Origin: Bathymodiolus brooksi
Taxonomy: Eukaryota; Mollusca; Bivalvia; Mytilida; Modiolidae
Direction of reading: 5' to 3'
Assembly: GCA_963680875.1 (NCBI GenBank)
Contig: OY804589.1
Span: 3,720,001-3,784,000, forward strand
DNA length: 64,000 nt
A model generated the notes under the pieces. The model was not told the origin of the DNA and did no database searches. It saw only the letters and a list, made by a program, of their open reading frames with translations. Both the position numbers and the translations under genes were made by a program. Shown here piece by piece: positions 11,151-21,475 of this stretch (its first letter is position 1; each line of letters begins with the position of its first letter).

Positions 11151-11885
11151 ACATTTAAAATCCACCTGTTATGTAAATCTATGGAGAGTTACTCAGACAT
11201 TCTCCTATGCGTAATGTTGAGAATCACCCATGTAATATTTTTACCATGTTTGGATCTAATTGGGCATGTGGTTAGTAAAAAATAGTTTTAAATGTTTATG
11301 GACGAAGATGGATGCTAAGTGATGGCAATAGCTAATTTGTGTTTTAATGCTTGAAAACAATTATTTCTATAATAATTTATTGTATTATTTCCATTAAAAA
11401 CTACAGAAAATATTTGTATTAGTGTCATAAGTTTGATAGAAATCAAAAAAATATTTTAACAGAGAAAGTGTGTTTTTAAATGAATAAGTAGGGTAATTTT
11501 CAACAGTTAACAATAGTGTAATTGCAATGAGATGTTTGTTGGATACTTTTTTGTATATTAAGATCTAGTATATCACAAAAAAAGAAATCAAACAAACACC
11601 CAATTTTAATTCTAACATGCATGACGTCCTTCTTTCGCTTTGTGAACAAACGAGAGATTTATCGATTGGGTATAATCTCATTAGGACATGAACAGGTGCA
11701 TGTGACTGACTTTGAGTTTCCGGTCATAAATGTACAAGCTGATGAATTATCGTCTGCTCGAATTTAGCAGCATAACTTGTGTGCGACATATTCCGTAAAC
11801 GTAAATATAAATAATTATATAGCCGTCTTCCAATCAAAATATACTACCGTATTTGTACTCTTAGACATATCAGAATCGAAATAAT

Positions 11886-12029
11886 TCATGGAGGCCAGAA
11901 TGTCCTTTGAGTTTTATCTTGGGTTGGCGAATATTAGTATCTTATCCCGAGCCAGAGGTGATGGATACAATCTACTAATCTCCGCCAACCAATGTTAAAA
12001 CTCAAAACACATTCTGGCTTCCATGATTT
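11886..12029. mobile_element. Foldback (MITE-like) element
   Basis: The left arm 'catggaggccagaatgt..' continues with 'ttgagtttta' and 'ggttggcg'. The right arm reads 'cgccaacc', 'taaaactcaaa' and 'acattctggcttccatga', the inverse complement with few mismatches. The centre ('attagtatcttatcccgagc' and 'gatggatacaatctactaat') also pairs in part. The arms are about 45-55 bp and the whole is about 145 bp with no coding capacity, as expected of a non-autonomous DNA element. The superfamily cannot be assigned. Confidence 0.75.
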
Positions 12030-12039
12030 ATTTCTTAAT

Positions 12040-12155
12040 TAGATCCTCTTCTGAGCGCGACTCGAACTCACAACGTTAGTGGAGATAAACACTGGTTGCA
12101 TAGGTAGTTGTAAGCCCAACTACCATACGAACACAACCACGACAGCCACAGAACT
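12040..12155 (-). repeat. SINE head fragment (family S2)
   Basis: On the minus strand it reads 'ggctgtcgtggttgtg', 'actacctatgcaacc' and the B-box-like 'tgagttcgagtcgcgc'. The same head opens the copies at 21,285-21,475 (minus) and 42,327-42,560 (plus). The 3' half is missing where the foldback element abuts. Confidence 0.7.
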
Positions 12156-12590
12156 TAATATTAATTGTTTCAGTGAAGTTCATTACATGCATTAAGCACG
12201 TCTTGCCAGCAATGATTTTTAAATTTTGTTATTTGTTATTATCTTAAGTTTGTAATATCAATATTCTCAGAAAATGGCAATAATTTAATGATTTTTTAAC
12301 TGCTTTTAAAAATTCTTCTAATCCACGTTAATTTTTTACCTTTGATGTACATTTCTAGATTTAATATTTTAAGAACCCAAAAACAGTTCGTTGTAATATA
12401 ACATCCCTACAAACGTTGTCTGGTTCATTGTGCTTTAATGATTATGATTTTCCCTAAAGGGCTCAAAATGTGGAAGGTCCAAATTTCATTATATGTTCTA
12501 TTTCTTTTTGAACTTCGACTTCAATCTAAGAGGTACAATTGTTGACGGTTACGAAATATCCTACGTAATGATGTGCAGTTGACAACATGA
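12156..12590 (+). repeat. Segmental duplication D, copy 1 (pairs with 21.5-22.3 kb)
   Basis: It shares 'aaaaattcttctaatccacg', 'gcattaagcac', 'ttttaatgatt/gtgatttt', 'aaggtccaaa' and 'atatgttctat' in the same order with 21,476-21,925. Copy 1 then ends in a short PLE C-terminal remnant (12,537-12,590, 'ggttacgaaatatcctacg'), whereas copy 2 keeps about 260 bp of PLE. Copy 1 has therefore lost most of the PLE part. Confidence 0.75.
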
Positions 12591-12614
12591 TATCGAACGA
12601 TTGATACATGCTTA

Positions 12615-14310
12615 AAGTAACAAAATAGATCGAATACTCCCTTTTATCCTGTACCAGTTCTATTTGAACAGGTACATTGCATTGATTGAATAATTGTTTG
12701 CTATATGCTGTCATCACGTACCGAAATATACAAAAAGGGGCAATCAAGGTATTGCTATATAATTTTATTATCTAATTCAAAATATAAACGTCGCTGTATT
12801 AAAGAGATTATTCTGCAGGATAACCACAATATTAACGCAGTGTCTTAAAACATAACGCTTATGTGTATTTGACCCAAAACTAGGAACAGGTTCGGTGCAC
12901 ATCGTTCTTATCCCAAAACCTCATTCACATAAACTTTATATTTTAAGAGACGCAATTTATAGTTTCTATATAAATGCTGTTGGGTTTTCAAAGAAGAAAT
13001 ATAACGTGACTAAGCAAGGCTGGGATGATAATATCATATGATATAACTTCTTTTTTTCTTTCTTTCGCTTAAGCATATCTTATTTCTAAGCCATACCTTA
13101 TACAAACTATAGATTATAAAACATAACACCATGGGTTCAGAAAGAAACGTTCTAAGAGATGACTTCAACTTATCCAAGAGGAACCTTTGGTTCAGTAGCT
13201 TCCTTGTTAGCAGCAACATAGGATACGCAAGACGAAGACAAACGAAGCACAAACACAACACAATCAGTGTTGGGCACCACTCTACATAAACAAACAGAAA
13301 TAGCGCAAATAAGACATGTTGTACTTTACATATGTATTGCTGATTACCCCTTGGGTATCTTCAAATTCTTCTTTGCTTTGAAATTCCTGATATGACAAAC
13401 ATTTTTTTATTATCTTCAGAGATAATGTTACTAATAAAAAAGACACAATTATAACAATATTTTTCAATAATGAAAAAAATATATTTCTTTTAATATTAAA
13501 ATTAAGCTTAATGTGTTGACTCATGATGTTAATAATATTGTTTTCCTCTTCATCTTTTATTGGCAAAAAGTCTGACAAATTAAGAGCAATATCTTTTCGA
13601 AATGGATTTAACTTATCAGAAATATACATTCCAAACACTCCGTTTTTAAGGATAATATCTTATATAATATCCGCTATATTTTTCTATTAAATTTAGAAGT
13701 AAAATTTTGCAAGGGGACATATTCATGGGATCAACAGGTTTGTAACGCCAAGACATTGTTAGTGCCTTAAAGAAAGATTTAATATATTGTGGCAATATTA
13801 ACCCCCCCCCCCCCTCCCTTTCCAAATTTTGGTATCAAATGTTAAATCATTCCTACAGAGGACACCTGCTTTGGCTTAGCGTGTTGTAAAACATTGTCTG
13901 ATGAAAAAAGTAAAATAATAATAGTATGTGTGGTTTAAACACAATCCAATTCGATCAAAATTGTAGAAAAACTAACACAAAACTCAATGATAGATGTATA
14001 CAATTTAAAATCTTGCGGTAAAAAATATCGGTTATATCATTGTGTAATTGTTGGAAAAAATGTTTTCTTGACTAATACAATTTGTGAATCTTAATCACGT
14101 TGTCTTGGTATCAATAAAAGGTCGTTATGTGAAGTGGCCCAAAGGAAAATTAAAAATGCATGATTATAAAGATGCGTGTTAAAAAATATCGTATTTAATG
14201 ATAAAGTCTGTTGACTGTTAACATTTTTCCAAGATGAGTCTTCGGGATGACGTTGTTCTATTGCATAATTTTAAATTTAATAAACAAATACTAAAAAACG
14301 ATTATTTTAA
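12615..14310 (+). repeat. Segmental duplication block, copy B (pairs with 2.3-4.7 kb)
   Basis: It is collinear with copy A but lacks the R2 repeat and about 750 bp around it. A short PLE C-terminal reading survives on the minus strand at 13,153-13,215 (LLTRKLLNQRFLLDKLKSSL). Module M is at 13,715-14,110. A homopolymer of about 14 C at 13,803-13,816 lies where copy A has only a few C. Long C runs are length-unstable and error-prone in assemblies. The 118-residue minus frame at 13,282-13,638 is not open in copy A, so I do not call a gene. Confidence 0.85.
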
Positions 14311-14319
14311 AACGCGTTA

Positions 14320-15120
14320 TATTACATATATGGCTGTTAGTATTTATATTGAAAGTTTTACTGTGATTTGTTTAAAAAAAAACACCTCCCACCTCTTAAT
14401 TTATGCTTATGCATTTATTTAAATGAGGAAACGATAGGCGGACTCTGTTGCCAATTCTTTTTTATAATATTGATATGATTTGTGAAAAATATTGATATTG
14501 TTTGATATATGTATATGTTTATTGAATTTATTTTTTCTGTCAATACAATACAATTCATTTCACCCTTTGATAATACAAAAAAATCTTCGCATTTTATATC
14601 CAATTAATTCTTAAATATATTCGTTTTAAGGAATTTTGAATAATAAATAAACCAAAGCTATTAGAATAAAATGTATTTGCTAAGAGTAAAACGTTACCAA
14701 ACTTAGTTTTATAGAATAATGTTTTCCGATAGATTACATGATATATGTACCCGATATCGTTCCTATCAATATAGTGGTATTTGTTTTAAGAAAAACAAAT
14801 TGTCTTAGTCTAAAAAATATTTTATTTTGCTCTATGTGAAAAAAATTGAAGTCTTGGAAAAGAAGAACTTTATTTAAGGGGAAAAATGGTGTTTGAGATA
14901 ATTATAGTCCAATTAGGACATTATGTTTATTCAACTCTATTGAATTATAACTATTTGCAAATAAACATTTATATGAAAAAACAAGAAGCAGCATAAACAT
15001 GCAAGATGCTTGAACATATTGAAACTAAAACATAGCATAGCACTGCTGGAATATATGAACACTATCAAGTTAAACAGTAAGCATTGTGACTAGAACATAC
15101 AAAGACTCCATTTTGTATTT
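14320..15120. other. Unassigned AT-rich DNA
   Basis: I see no recognisable motif, repeat copy or coding homology. Open frames here are short and unsupported. Confidence 0.5.
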
Positions 15121-15125
15121 ACAGA

Positions 15126-15445
15126 ATGAGTGAGTGATTGTTGTTTAAGGCCAATTTAGCATTTTTTCAGGTTTCTACGAGATAATGATGAGGTCCGCTT
15201 TGTTCTAGAACAACACGCTGGGTTGGATTTACATAGTGCAAGCTCACTGAAACAACAATCCACGGGTAGACATATCGTTCCACTCGGACACATTATTGTA
15301 ATTCCGAGCGAACCAGTCTGTGCCCTTTATCCTTAATGTTTTGTGTTTAGCAGAGAAGAAACAAATTTCAGTCTTTGGTATAACCCTACCAGGGCTCGAA
15401 CCAATGATCTACCGCACGCTAACCATTACGCCACCGATGCGGTAT
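15126..15445 (-). repeat. tRNA-headed SINE (family S3)
   Basis: The minus strand starts with a tRNA-like head: 'ggtggcgtaatggttagcg' (A box) and 'ggttcgagccctggtag' (B box). A body of about 200 bp follows, then 'tgctaaattggccttaaac' and a 'aacaatcactcactc' tail. The tail matches the SINE end at 4.85 kb, but the head differs from families S1 and S2. It is not a tRNA gene: there is no acceptor stem closure and the transcript would run straight into the SINE body. Confidence 0.75.
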
Positions 15446-16480
15446 TTGTAGTTATAGAAAAGCGCACTAAGTTTAGAAAATTTGTTTACAAGTAACACAC
15501 GATATTGGGGGTAAATACATATGTTTGTTGTTCTGGTTAATGTATATAGACTTCTCATCTCTTTTTCTAAAGTTTGAACTCTACAGGGAGTCTTTTGATA
15601 AATATCTGCTTGAAATTTGGTTTTCTACTGACATGAAAAACGAATTATATCAACCTTAAAAATCACAGCCCCTTTCCCCTCTGTGGTAAAATGGTTGGTG
15701 CCTCAGAGAGTTGTAATTGATCGTAAACTTCGCCTTTAATAATTTCTAGAGAGCCGTTTAATCATTTTCCAAGTAATGCTTTAATCAATAAATGAATTGA
15801 AGAACTAGGTTCAAATAATGATTTGAAGCAGATTCTATTTATTTGTTGCGCGGTGCTAGTAAATAAAAGTGGGTTGAGTTTATCTCGAAAAATCCGCCGT
15901 GTCTCCTCTAACATGTCCCTATTCATGAGAAAGAGATAGAAACAATGCGGTCATCTTTGCTACATGCACATAGGTTTATAATTTATGACTTACGAGTACC
16001 TACCACCACTTTTGACTTTGTGATCAATTTTTATCGTAAATCATAAATCCTAACTATTAGTGAAACGGTCGTAACTCTTAAGAGTACACCTACGTCTACG
16101 TTTACAACTTACGACCTTTAGTGAAACGGTCGTCAGTGTTGATTTTTCAAATAAATATGATTATCTTAATATTTGTGAAAATAAATACACATAATTTTAT
16201 TCTATCACTATAGAAGCCTTAAATTTCCTCAATCTGCGCTCTTATTATGAATTGTATGAAAAATGTTAAATTTCCTCGGCTTTGGCGGAAAAAAATAGTG
16301 GCGAACGAGTTAAAAGATAATTTGATCTCTCTATATCTCCCATGCTAGTCCCCTTCCTTTGAAATTATAATGGTCTACTCATTACAGCTGCATTAGGTGG
16401 AAAATAAATGAGATACATTCAGGTAAGGAAATGAACTATTTTTAATGAAAAGAAACGATTTCATTTTAATCTTAAAGCAA
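15446..16480. other. Unassigned AT-rich DNA with a small duplicated phrase
   Basis: 'agtgaaacggtcgt' occurs twice (about 16,060 and 16,117) within a stretch containing 'cttacgagtacc', 'ttacgacc' and related short inverted phrases, probably a remnant of a small foldback repeat. Nothing else is recognised. Confidence 0.4.
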
Positions 16481-16629
16481 GGCTGTAACATGGAGCATAC
16501 GCTCGAAATTTATCCCAAAACTCACTTAAATAGAAAATTTTCAAAACTTGACGAATTACAAATAATACAAATTATAACGTTTCCCCCTTTTCTTTTATAA
16601 TGATATATATTATAAGCTAATTATTACAA

Positions 16630-16782
16630 TGTACATGTAAAATTGAAATTAAAAATATTTTTGTACATTGCACTTTAAATTTATTCTAAAACCCACTTTG
16701 CATAAATAGAAAGTTTTCAAAACTTGACATTTGTCTACACACAAATTATAACTTTTTTCCCTTTTCATTTATTCAAATTCAA
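16630..16782 (+). repeat. Left arm of a long inverted repeat around LINE pieces
   Basis: 'gtacattgcactttaaattt', 'tctaaaacccactttgcat', 'aagttttcaaaacttgaca' and 'aaattataacttttttccc' are the inverse complement, with about 10-15% mismatch, of 19,925-20,075. A second, tandem copy of part of this arm lies at 16,507-16,602 (offset about 169 bp). Confidence 0.75.
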
Positions 16783-17100
16783 ATTCTTTATTAATTTTGA
16801 ACATAACAGATCATCAGTATACAATGTGGCATGCTAAAATAACATGATTGTACAGCATATATATGTGACATATTAAGAAATAGCATAAGTAGGTCAGAAG
16901 ATTATGAACAACACACATAGTGATACCAAATTATTTCTAGCTTTACATGCGAGATGATTAAACTTTCCTAAATTGCAAAGTTCTTTCCTGTTTTCCACTG
17001 ACAATAGCTGAACCAGTTTAAAAGTAGATGGTCTAGACCAATAATATTTCTTGATGTATTCCCATTTATCCAACTTTTAATTTCTTACCTGTAGGATTGT
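16783..17100 (-). pseudogene. LINE 3' end (C-terminal tail plus 3' UTR), inverted
   Basis: On the minus strand a frame reads KLDKWEYIKKYYWSRPSTFK, then LVQLLSVENRKELCNLGKF and a stop. This resembles the extreme C terminus of the LINE at 17.2-19.9 kb (IKRHNVVKFFELLSTKKQSL). A 3' UTR follows and ends with 'aataaagaatttgaatttga', a typical LINE terminal repeat. It faces away from the larger LINE copy and has a different 3' end, so it is a separate insertion. Confidence 0.7.
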
Positions 17101-17179
17101 TTATTTAGCATTAATTAGGTGTTTATTCGACCACAATACCTGATAATTTTTCCAGTATATGTATATGTATAAGGTTTGA

Positions 17180-17503
17180 GTGGGTAATGATAAAAATATT
17201 GGTAGATTTACATGTAGAAATGCTAGCGTTGTTGACTATTGTATAACTAGTCCTGAACTTCTAAAATTATTTTTTGACTTTGATATTCTAGAAAGTAGTA
17301 AATTGTTTTCAGATGTCCACTCACCACTACATATTGTATTATCTGTTAACTTAAACAATAATAATAGCAATAGTAATACTGTTAGGAAAACTAATCACTC
17401 GAAAGCTAAAATAAAATCATGGGAAAATGAGAAGGTAACAGATTTTCATAGACGAAGAAAAATTACATACTTTCGAACAGAAACTTTCACGTTGGCAAAA
17501 TGA
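17180..17503 (+). pseudogene. LINE endonuclease, C-terminal part
   Basis: The frame reads GRFTCRNASVVDYCITSPEL and then LFSDVHSPLHIVLS. In exonuclease-endonuclease-phosphatase (APE-like) LINE nucleases, the VDY...SP segment precedes the final S-D-H-x-P motif. Here it is SDVHSP, with one residue between Asp and His, as in its sister fragment at 27.3-27.8 kb. The first two thirds of the domain (with the catalytic Asn and Glu) are missing. The frame shifts after about 100 residues into the linker. Confidence 0.75.
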
Positions 17504-17509
17504 AATTGG

Positions 17510-18060
17510 TGTCACAGATCAAGCGATAATAGACTCATTGTTAGAGGACCTTGGCAATATCTTCACAGGTTCTGCCAAAAAACGTTTGGAACATTTAATC
17601 ATAAAAACATTGATAGTAAAATTAGCAAGAATAAAAATGGTCAAAATCAAAAACCTTGGTTTGACCAAGACTGTAAATTTGCCAGACAAAAATATCGAAA
17701 ATCTAAGAGACGTTATAAGTTGAATAACACTATAAGAAATCGTTCAATTATGATCGATGATGAAAAGGGTTATAAGAAAGTTATGGATGAAAAGTATAAA
17801 ATTTACTGTAAAAAAATTTCAGATGATTTAAAAAATGCCTCAAGAGATAATCCCAAACATTTCTGGAAAATATTAGGTGAACATAAGAGAAAACAACAAC
17901 CAAATATTGAAATCAATACCTTATATGAATTTTTTAAAGATTTAAATACGAAAGGACCCGATGAACAACAGTCAACGACACTACAAAATGAACTTTTGAC
18001 ACAGGTGTATTACCTCAAGGGTGGTTAAATGGGATTATTAAGCAAATTTATTAAAACAAA
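17510..18060 (+). pseudogene. LINE linker between endonuclease and RT, frameshifted and deleted
   Basis: Two frames are needed. One reads LLEDLGNIFTGSAKKRLEHL. From about 17,640 another reads KPWFDQDCKFARQKYRKSKR and then NPKHFWKILGEHKRKQQPNI. A third, from about 18,000, reads TGVLPQGWLNGIIKQIY, a stop, and NKGDVKDPMNYRP, leading into the RT ORF. The positively charged FARQKYRKSKRRYK and the PKHFWKI segment are typical of this LINE type and match the 25.6-25.9 kb relic. Confidence 0.75.
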
Positions 18061-18078
18061 GGCGATGTTAAAGACCCA

Positions 18079-19830
18079 ATGAATTATAGACCAATCACAA
18101 TAGTTAGTTGTTTGGGGAAACTGTTTACTGCAATATTGAATGCAAGATTAAATGATTATACTGAAGAATTCATGATACTTAAAGAAAATCAAAGTGGTTT
18201 CAGGCAAAGTTATTCGACACTAGATAATATTTCCTCTATATTTACACTATTTCAAATCTTAAAGTCAAAAAAGAGGAAATTATATTGTGCATTTATTGAT
18301 TTTGAAAAAGCCTTTGACAGAGTATGGAGAAATGGCCTTTTTCACAAATTATTACTTAACAACATAAATGGTAAAATGTATAATATTATATTCAATATGT
18401 ATACCAGTGTTAAGTCATGTATCTCATATAACAATCACACTACAGGATATGTTAACTGTGAAATTGGAGTTAGACAAGGGGAAAACCTGTCCCCTTTTCT
18501 TTTTTCTTTGTTTCTTAATGATCTAGAAGAATTTTTGCTGACAAAAGATATAGTTGGTTTAAAAAGTATCACTGACGAGTTAGAAACTGAACTTGAAATG
18601 TATCTAAAAATATTTGTAATGTTATATGCCGATGACACAATTTTATTAGCCGAATCAGCTGAAGATCTTCAAATACAATTAAATGCTTTTGGTGAATATT
18701 GTGACAATTGGAAAATGAAGGTGAATGTGAACAAAACCAAAATAATGGTATTTGGATTTGGAAAACTACGACAAAATCTCAAATTCACCTATAAAAACGT
18801 TGATATCGAAATAGTCAAACAATTTAATTATTTAGGGGTAATTTTTACAAAAACATGTAATTTTGATGTTACTAAAAAGCATCTTTCTGACAAAGCGCTT
18901 AAGGCAATGTACGAAGTTCTTAAAATGGGAAGATTATATAAATTATCAGTGAAATTCCAGCTAGATCTCTTTGATAAAATGATAAAACATATTCTCTTAT
19001 ATGGTTGCGAGGTCTGGGGATTTGGCAAAAATGAAGTACTAGAACGAGTTCACTTGAAATTCTGCAAAATACTTTTAAATTTAAAGTCCTCTACTCCAAA
19101 CTATATGGTTTATGGTGAGCTAGGCAGGTATCCAATTGATATTGATATTAAAGTAAGAACAATTTCATACTGGGCAAGACTTTTAAGTGGTAAGCAGGCT
19201 AAATTTTCAAATGTATTTTATAAGCTTTCTAGAAATTTGAATGAAAAAGGGGATACTAATTTAAATTGGGTTTATTTTATCAGAACAATTCTAAATGAGT
19301 GTGGAATTACATATATATGGGAAACAGAAAATGTTAATAATAAAGAATGGGTAAAATGTGTTGTGAAACAGCGATTGATAGATCAGTTTGTACAGAATTG
19401 GCAAACATCTCTGTCAGATTCTTCAAAAGCATTAAATTATAGGATTTTTAAAACCAAATTCGAATTCGAGGAATATCTCAATATTTTAAATATAGGTGAT
19501 GCAATCAGACTGTGTAGATTTAGGACAACAAATCACTATCTACCGGTTGAAACCGGTAGATGGAGAAATATTGATAGAGAAAACAGGTACTGTAATTTAT
19601 GTAATTGTCAGACATTAGGCGATGAATACCACTATGTTTTAGAGTGTTCCGCTTTAAACGATAAACGCAAGCACCTTCTTCCAAAATATTTTATAAAAAG
19701 ACATAATGTTGTCAAATTCTTTGAACTTCTATCTACCAAAAAACAATCGCTGTTACGGAAATTATGTATATTTATCAAACATACCAATAAGGTCTTTTGT
19801 ACTCCTGGCTTACCCACTGTTGTTCCTTAA
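18079..19830 (+). CDS. LINE reverse transcriptase with C-terminal zinc motif (open, 583 residues)
   Basis: This is the longest clean coding frame in the window. RT motifs are all present: NYRPITIVSCLGKLF (fingers, residues 2-16), AFIDFEKAFD with the first catalytic Asp at residue 74 (motif A), VRQGENLSPFLF (motif B, 131-142), LYADDTILL (catalytic YADD, 183-186), NVNKTKIMVFG and FNYLGVIF (thumb entry). The C terminus has GRWRNIDRENRYCNLC with Cys505, Cys508, His518 and Cys523, a CCHC motif common at the end of LINE ORF2. The Met at 18,079 is internal to the ancestral polyprotein, because the reading continues upstream after a stop. The enzyme would prime reverse transcription at nicked DNA, but this copy lacks most of its endonuclease. 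The clade is uncertain; it looks like an APE-type LINE with a long C-terminal extension. Confidence 0.85.
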   Translation: MNYRPITIVSCLGKLFTAILNARLNDYTEEFMILKENQSGFRQSYSTLDNISSIFTLFQILKSKKRKLYCAFIDFEKAFDRVWRNGLFHKLLLNNINGKMYNIIFNMYTSVKSCISYNNHTTGYVNCEIGVRQGENLSPFLFSLFLNDLEEFLLTKDIVGLKSITDELETELEMYLKIFVMLYADDTILLAESAEDLQIQLNAFGEYCDNWKMKVNVNKTKIMVFGFGKLRQNLKFTYKNVDIEIVKQFNYLGVIFTKTCNFDVTKKHLSDKALKAMYEVLKMGRLYKLSVKFQLDLFDKMIKHILLYGCEVWGFGKNEVLERVHLKFCKILLNLKSSTPNYMVYGELGRYPIDIDIKVRTISYWARLLSGKQAKFSNVFYKLSRNLNEKGDTNLNWVYFIRTILNECGITYIWETENVNNKEWVKCVVKQRLIDQFVQNWQTSLSDSSKALNYRIFKTKFEFEEYLNILNIGDAIRLCRFRTTNHYLPVETGRWRNIDRENRYCNLCNCQTLGDEYHYVLECSALNDKRKHLLPKYFIKRHNVVKFFELLSTKKQSLLRKLCIFIKHTNKVFCTPGLPTVVP

Positions 19831-19924
19831 CCTATGTATATTTTGTAAAAAGTCTTGTTATGTTATTATTATGTTGTTATTTTTCTCTGTACCATTGTAT
19901 TTGGCTGTATGAGAATAAAGATAT

Positions 19925-20075
19925 ATATAATAAATGAAAAAAGGAAAAAGTTATAATTTGCATGTAAATAAATGTAAAGTTTTGAAAACTTTCTCTTCAT
20001 GCAAACTGAGTTTTAGGATAAATTTAATGTGCAATGTACATACTATTCTTTATTTAAATTGTACATGCATACTTG
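19925..20075 (-). repeat. Right arm of the long inverted repeat
   Basis: It is the inverse complement of 16,630-16,782: 'ggaaaaagttataatttgca', 'aagttttgaaaactttctc', 'ctgagttttaggataaattt' and 'gtgcaatgtac'. The arms lie about 3.1 kb apart, with both LINE pieces between them. Confidence 0.75.
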
Positions 20076-20189
20076 TTTCCCATTATAAAAGGATATATCC
20101 TAGCAACATTCCAGCAGCACATTCGTAAGTAGTATATATCTCTCATTTGATACAATATTCTATAGCTTGTGGTTTCTATCATGATTTCC

Positions 20190-20490
20190 TTGATAGAGGG
20201 TTGCTGCTAACAAGGAAGCTACTGAATCAAGGGTTCCTCTTGGTTATGTTGAAGTCATCCCTTCGAAAGTTTTCCATGACTTGGTTGACCGCTATGGGAT
20301 ATCTGTGTCACAATTGACCACGAATATGCTCCACTTGTCGTAAACCGGGCCCTTTCCTCATTCATGAATTATCACTGGGTTTTTAACTAGATTAACATGA
20401 AGGGTGCCACTAGTGGAGCAGGAACTGCCTACCCTTCCGGGGCACCTAAGTTCACTCCAGGATATTAGTGGAGTTCGTGTTATTTTTAAA
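20190..20490 (+). pseudogene. PLE 3' end: C-terminal tail plus R2 3' UTR
   Basis: It begins 'gttgctgctaacaaggaagc' and, with one frameshift, reads LLTRKLLNQGFLLVMLKSS-like sequence, then VFHDLVDRYGISVSQLTTNM and LHLS before the stop at about 20,343. The 3' part carries 'actagtggagcaggaactg', 'ccttccggggcacc' and 'agtggagttcgtgtta'. This is the same C terminus plus R2 arrangement as at 3.1-3.7 kb, in the opposite orientation. Confidence 0.75.
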
Positions 20491-20634
20491 TGAAATATAT
20501 GGAAATAAAAATACACATGTATATCTAGACATGCATAAATTGTCCTGGTCCAAATTGGAGTCTACTAATTCACCTGTCACACAACCCAAGCTTTATTTAA
20601 GTGTCCTTTGTTCTTGATTAGCTTTGATCTCATT

Positions 20635-20718
20635 TATCTGTTTATATAATCATGAGTTTTGACTTTCCCTTTGTAAGATTGTTCGGAGTTCGGTAAATTT
20701 GTTATTACCCTTATTTAT
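20635..20718 (-). repeat. Dispersed repeat R1, copy 3 (truncated)
   Basis: Only the left 80 bp of the repeat is present: on the minus strand 'agggtaataacaaatttacc' to 'tcatgattatataaacaga'. The truncation point falls in the middle of the better-preserved copies. Confidence 0.8.
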
Positions 20719-20719
20719 T

Positions 20720-21284
20720 ATCCCACTTTTATTTTTTACCTGTACTATCTATTTTTCAAAAATGGGAATATCTGATTTTCAAATGTTGAATAAATGGGAA
20801 GACACCAGTAGGGAGGTGTTCTCTTTTTGTAAATCACTATTGGATATATTAAGCAATGTTAAATAGGATGTAATTGCTTAAATTACACTTTGGTAGCTAA
20901 GGAAGTTGGTTTTAACATTATAAGTTTTTTTAAATTTAAATTTTTTTAAAGTCATTAGTTGACTTTAAATATATCAACCAAATCAGTAGAAATATTCCTT
21001 TTTATCCTATTTAAGTAAACAATTGTTTGATTACCTTTGGGAAATTTATATTGTTCCAAATACTGCTGGTGCATAAATCTTCACAACTTGATTAAAGGGG
21101 GAGATCATTGTGATTAATGCCACTTTCAACAAGTTTTAGGAGACAGATTTATAAAAGCAATAATTGCTTGCTTCTGAATATTGTCAGTATTTACTATGTT
21201 TGATGTACTGTATTTTCTGATTATTTTCTAAATAAATATTGCTTAAATTAGCAAGTTTTCTGTTATATCGTGACAGTCAGTTTT
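20720..21284. other. Unassigned AT-rich DNA
   Basis: I see no recognisable repeat copy or coding motif. Confidence 0.5.
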
Positions 21285-21475
21285 ATTGGTGGGGGAAACT
21301 GGATAAGACCACCGACCTGCGGCATATCAGTGACAAACTTTATCATATAATGTTGCATCGAGTATATCCCCACTGAGCGGGATTCGAACTCATAACGATA
21401 GTAATGATAAGCACTGATTGCATAGATAGTTGTAGATTAAACTACCATACTTTCACAGCCACGACGGCCCCATAA
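21285..21475 (-). repeat. SINE, family S2
   Basis: The minus strand reads 'ggggccgtcgtggctgtg', 'actatctatgcaatcag', B-box-like 'gagttcgaatcccgctcag', 'gtcggtggtcttatcc' and 'ccaccaataaaactgactg', and stops before the usual tail. The head matches 12.1 and 42.3 kb. Confidence 0.75.

Larger units (their letters stand above)
17150..19936 (+). mobile_element. APE-type LINE retrotransposon, 5'-truncated with internal deletion
   Basis: In order the element holds the end of the endonuclease domain (17,180-17,503), a frameshifted linker (17,510-18,028), a long reverse transcriptase ORF (18,079-19,830) and a short 3' UTR ending at 'gagaataaagatatatataa' near 19,930. The endonuclease N terminus and any ORF1 are absent. 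About 90 residues between the linker and the RT fingers are missing: the plus frame jumps from ...STTLQNELLT to TGVLPQGWLNGI, skipping the region retained by the 25.3-26.1 kb relic. Inverted repeats flank it together with the minus-strand LINE end at 16.8-17.1 kb. Confidence 0.85.

Noticed and set aside
13282..13638. 118-residue minus-strand ORF
   Set aside because: The paralogous stretch at 3,700-4,030 is interrupted by frameshifts and the protein has no recognisable motif, so the frame is not conserved between duplicates.
15380..15445. A tRNA gene on the minus strand
   Set aside because: A- and B-box-like sequences are present, but the segment runs into a SINE body with a tcac tail and lacks a closing acceptor stem.
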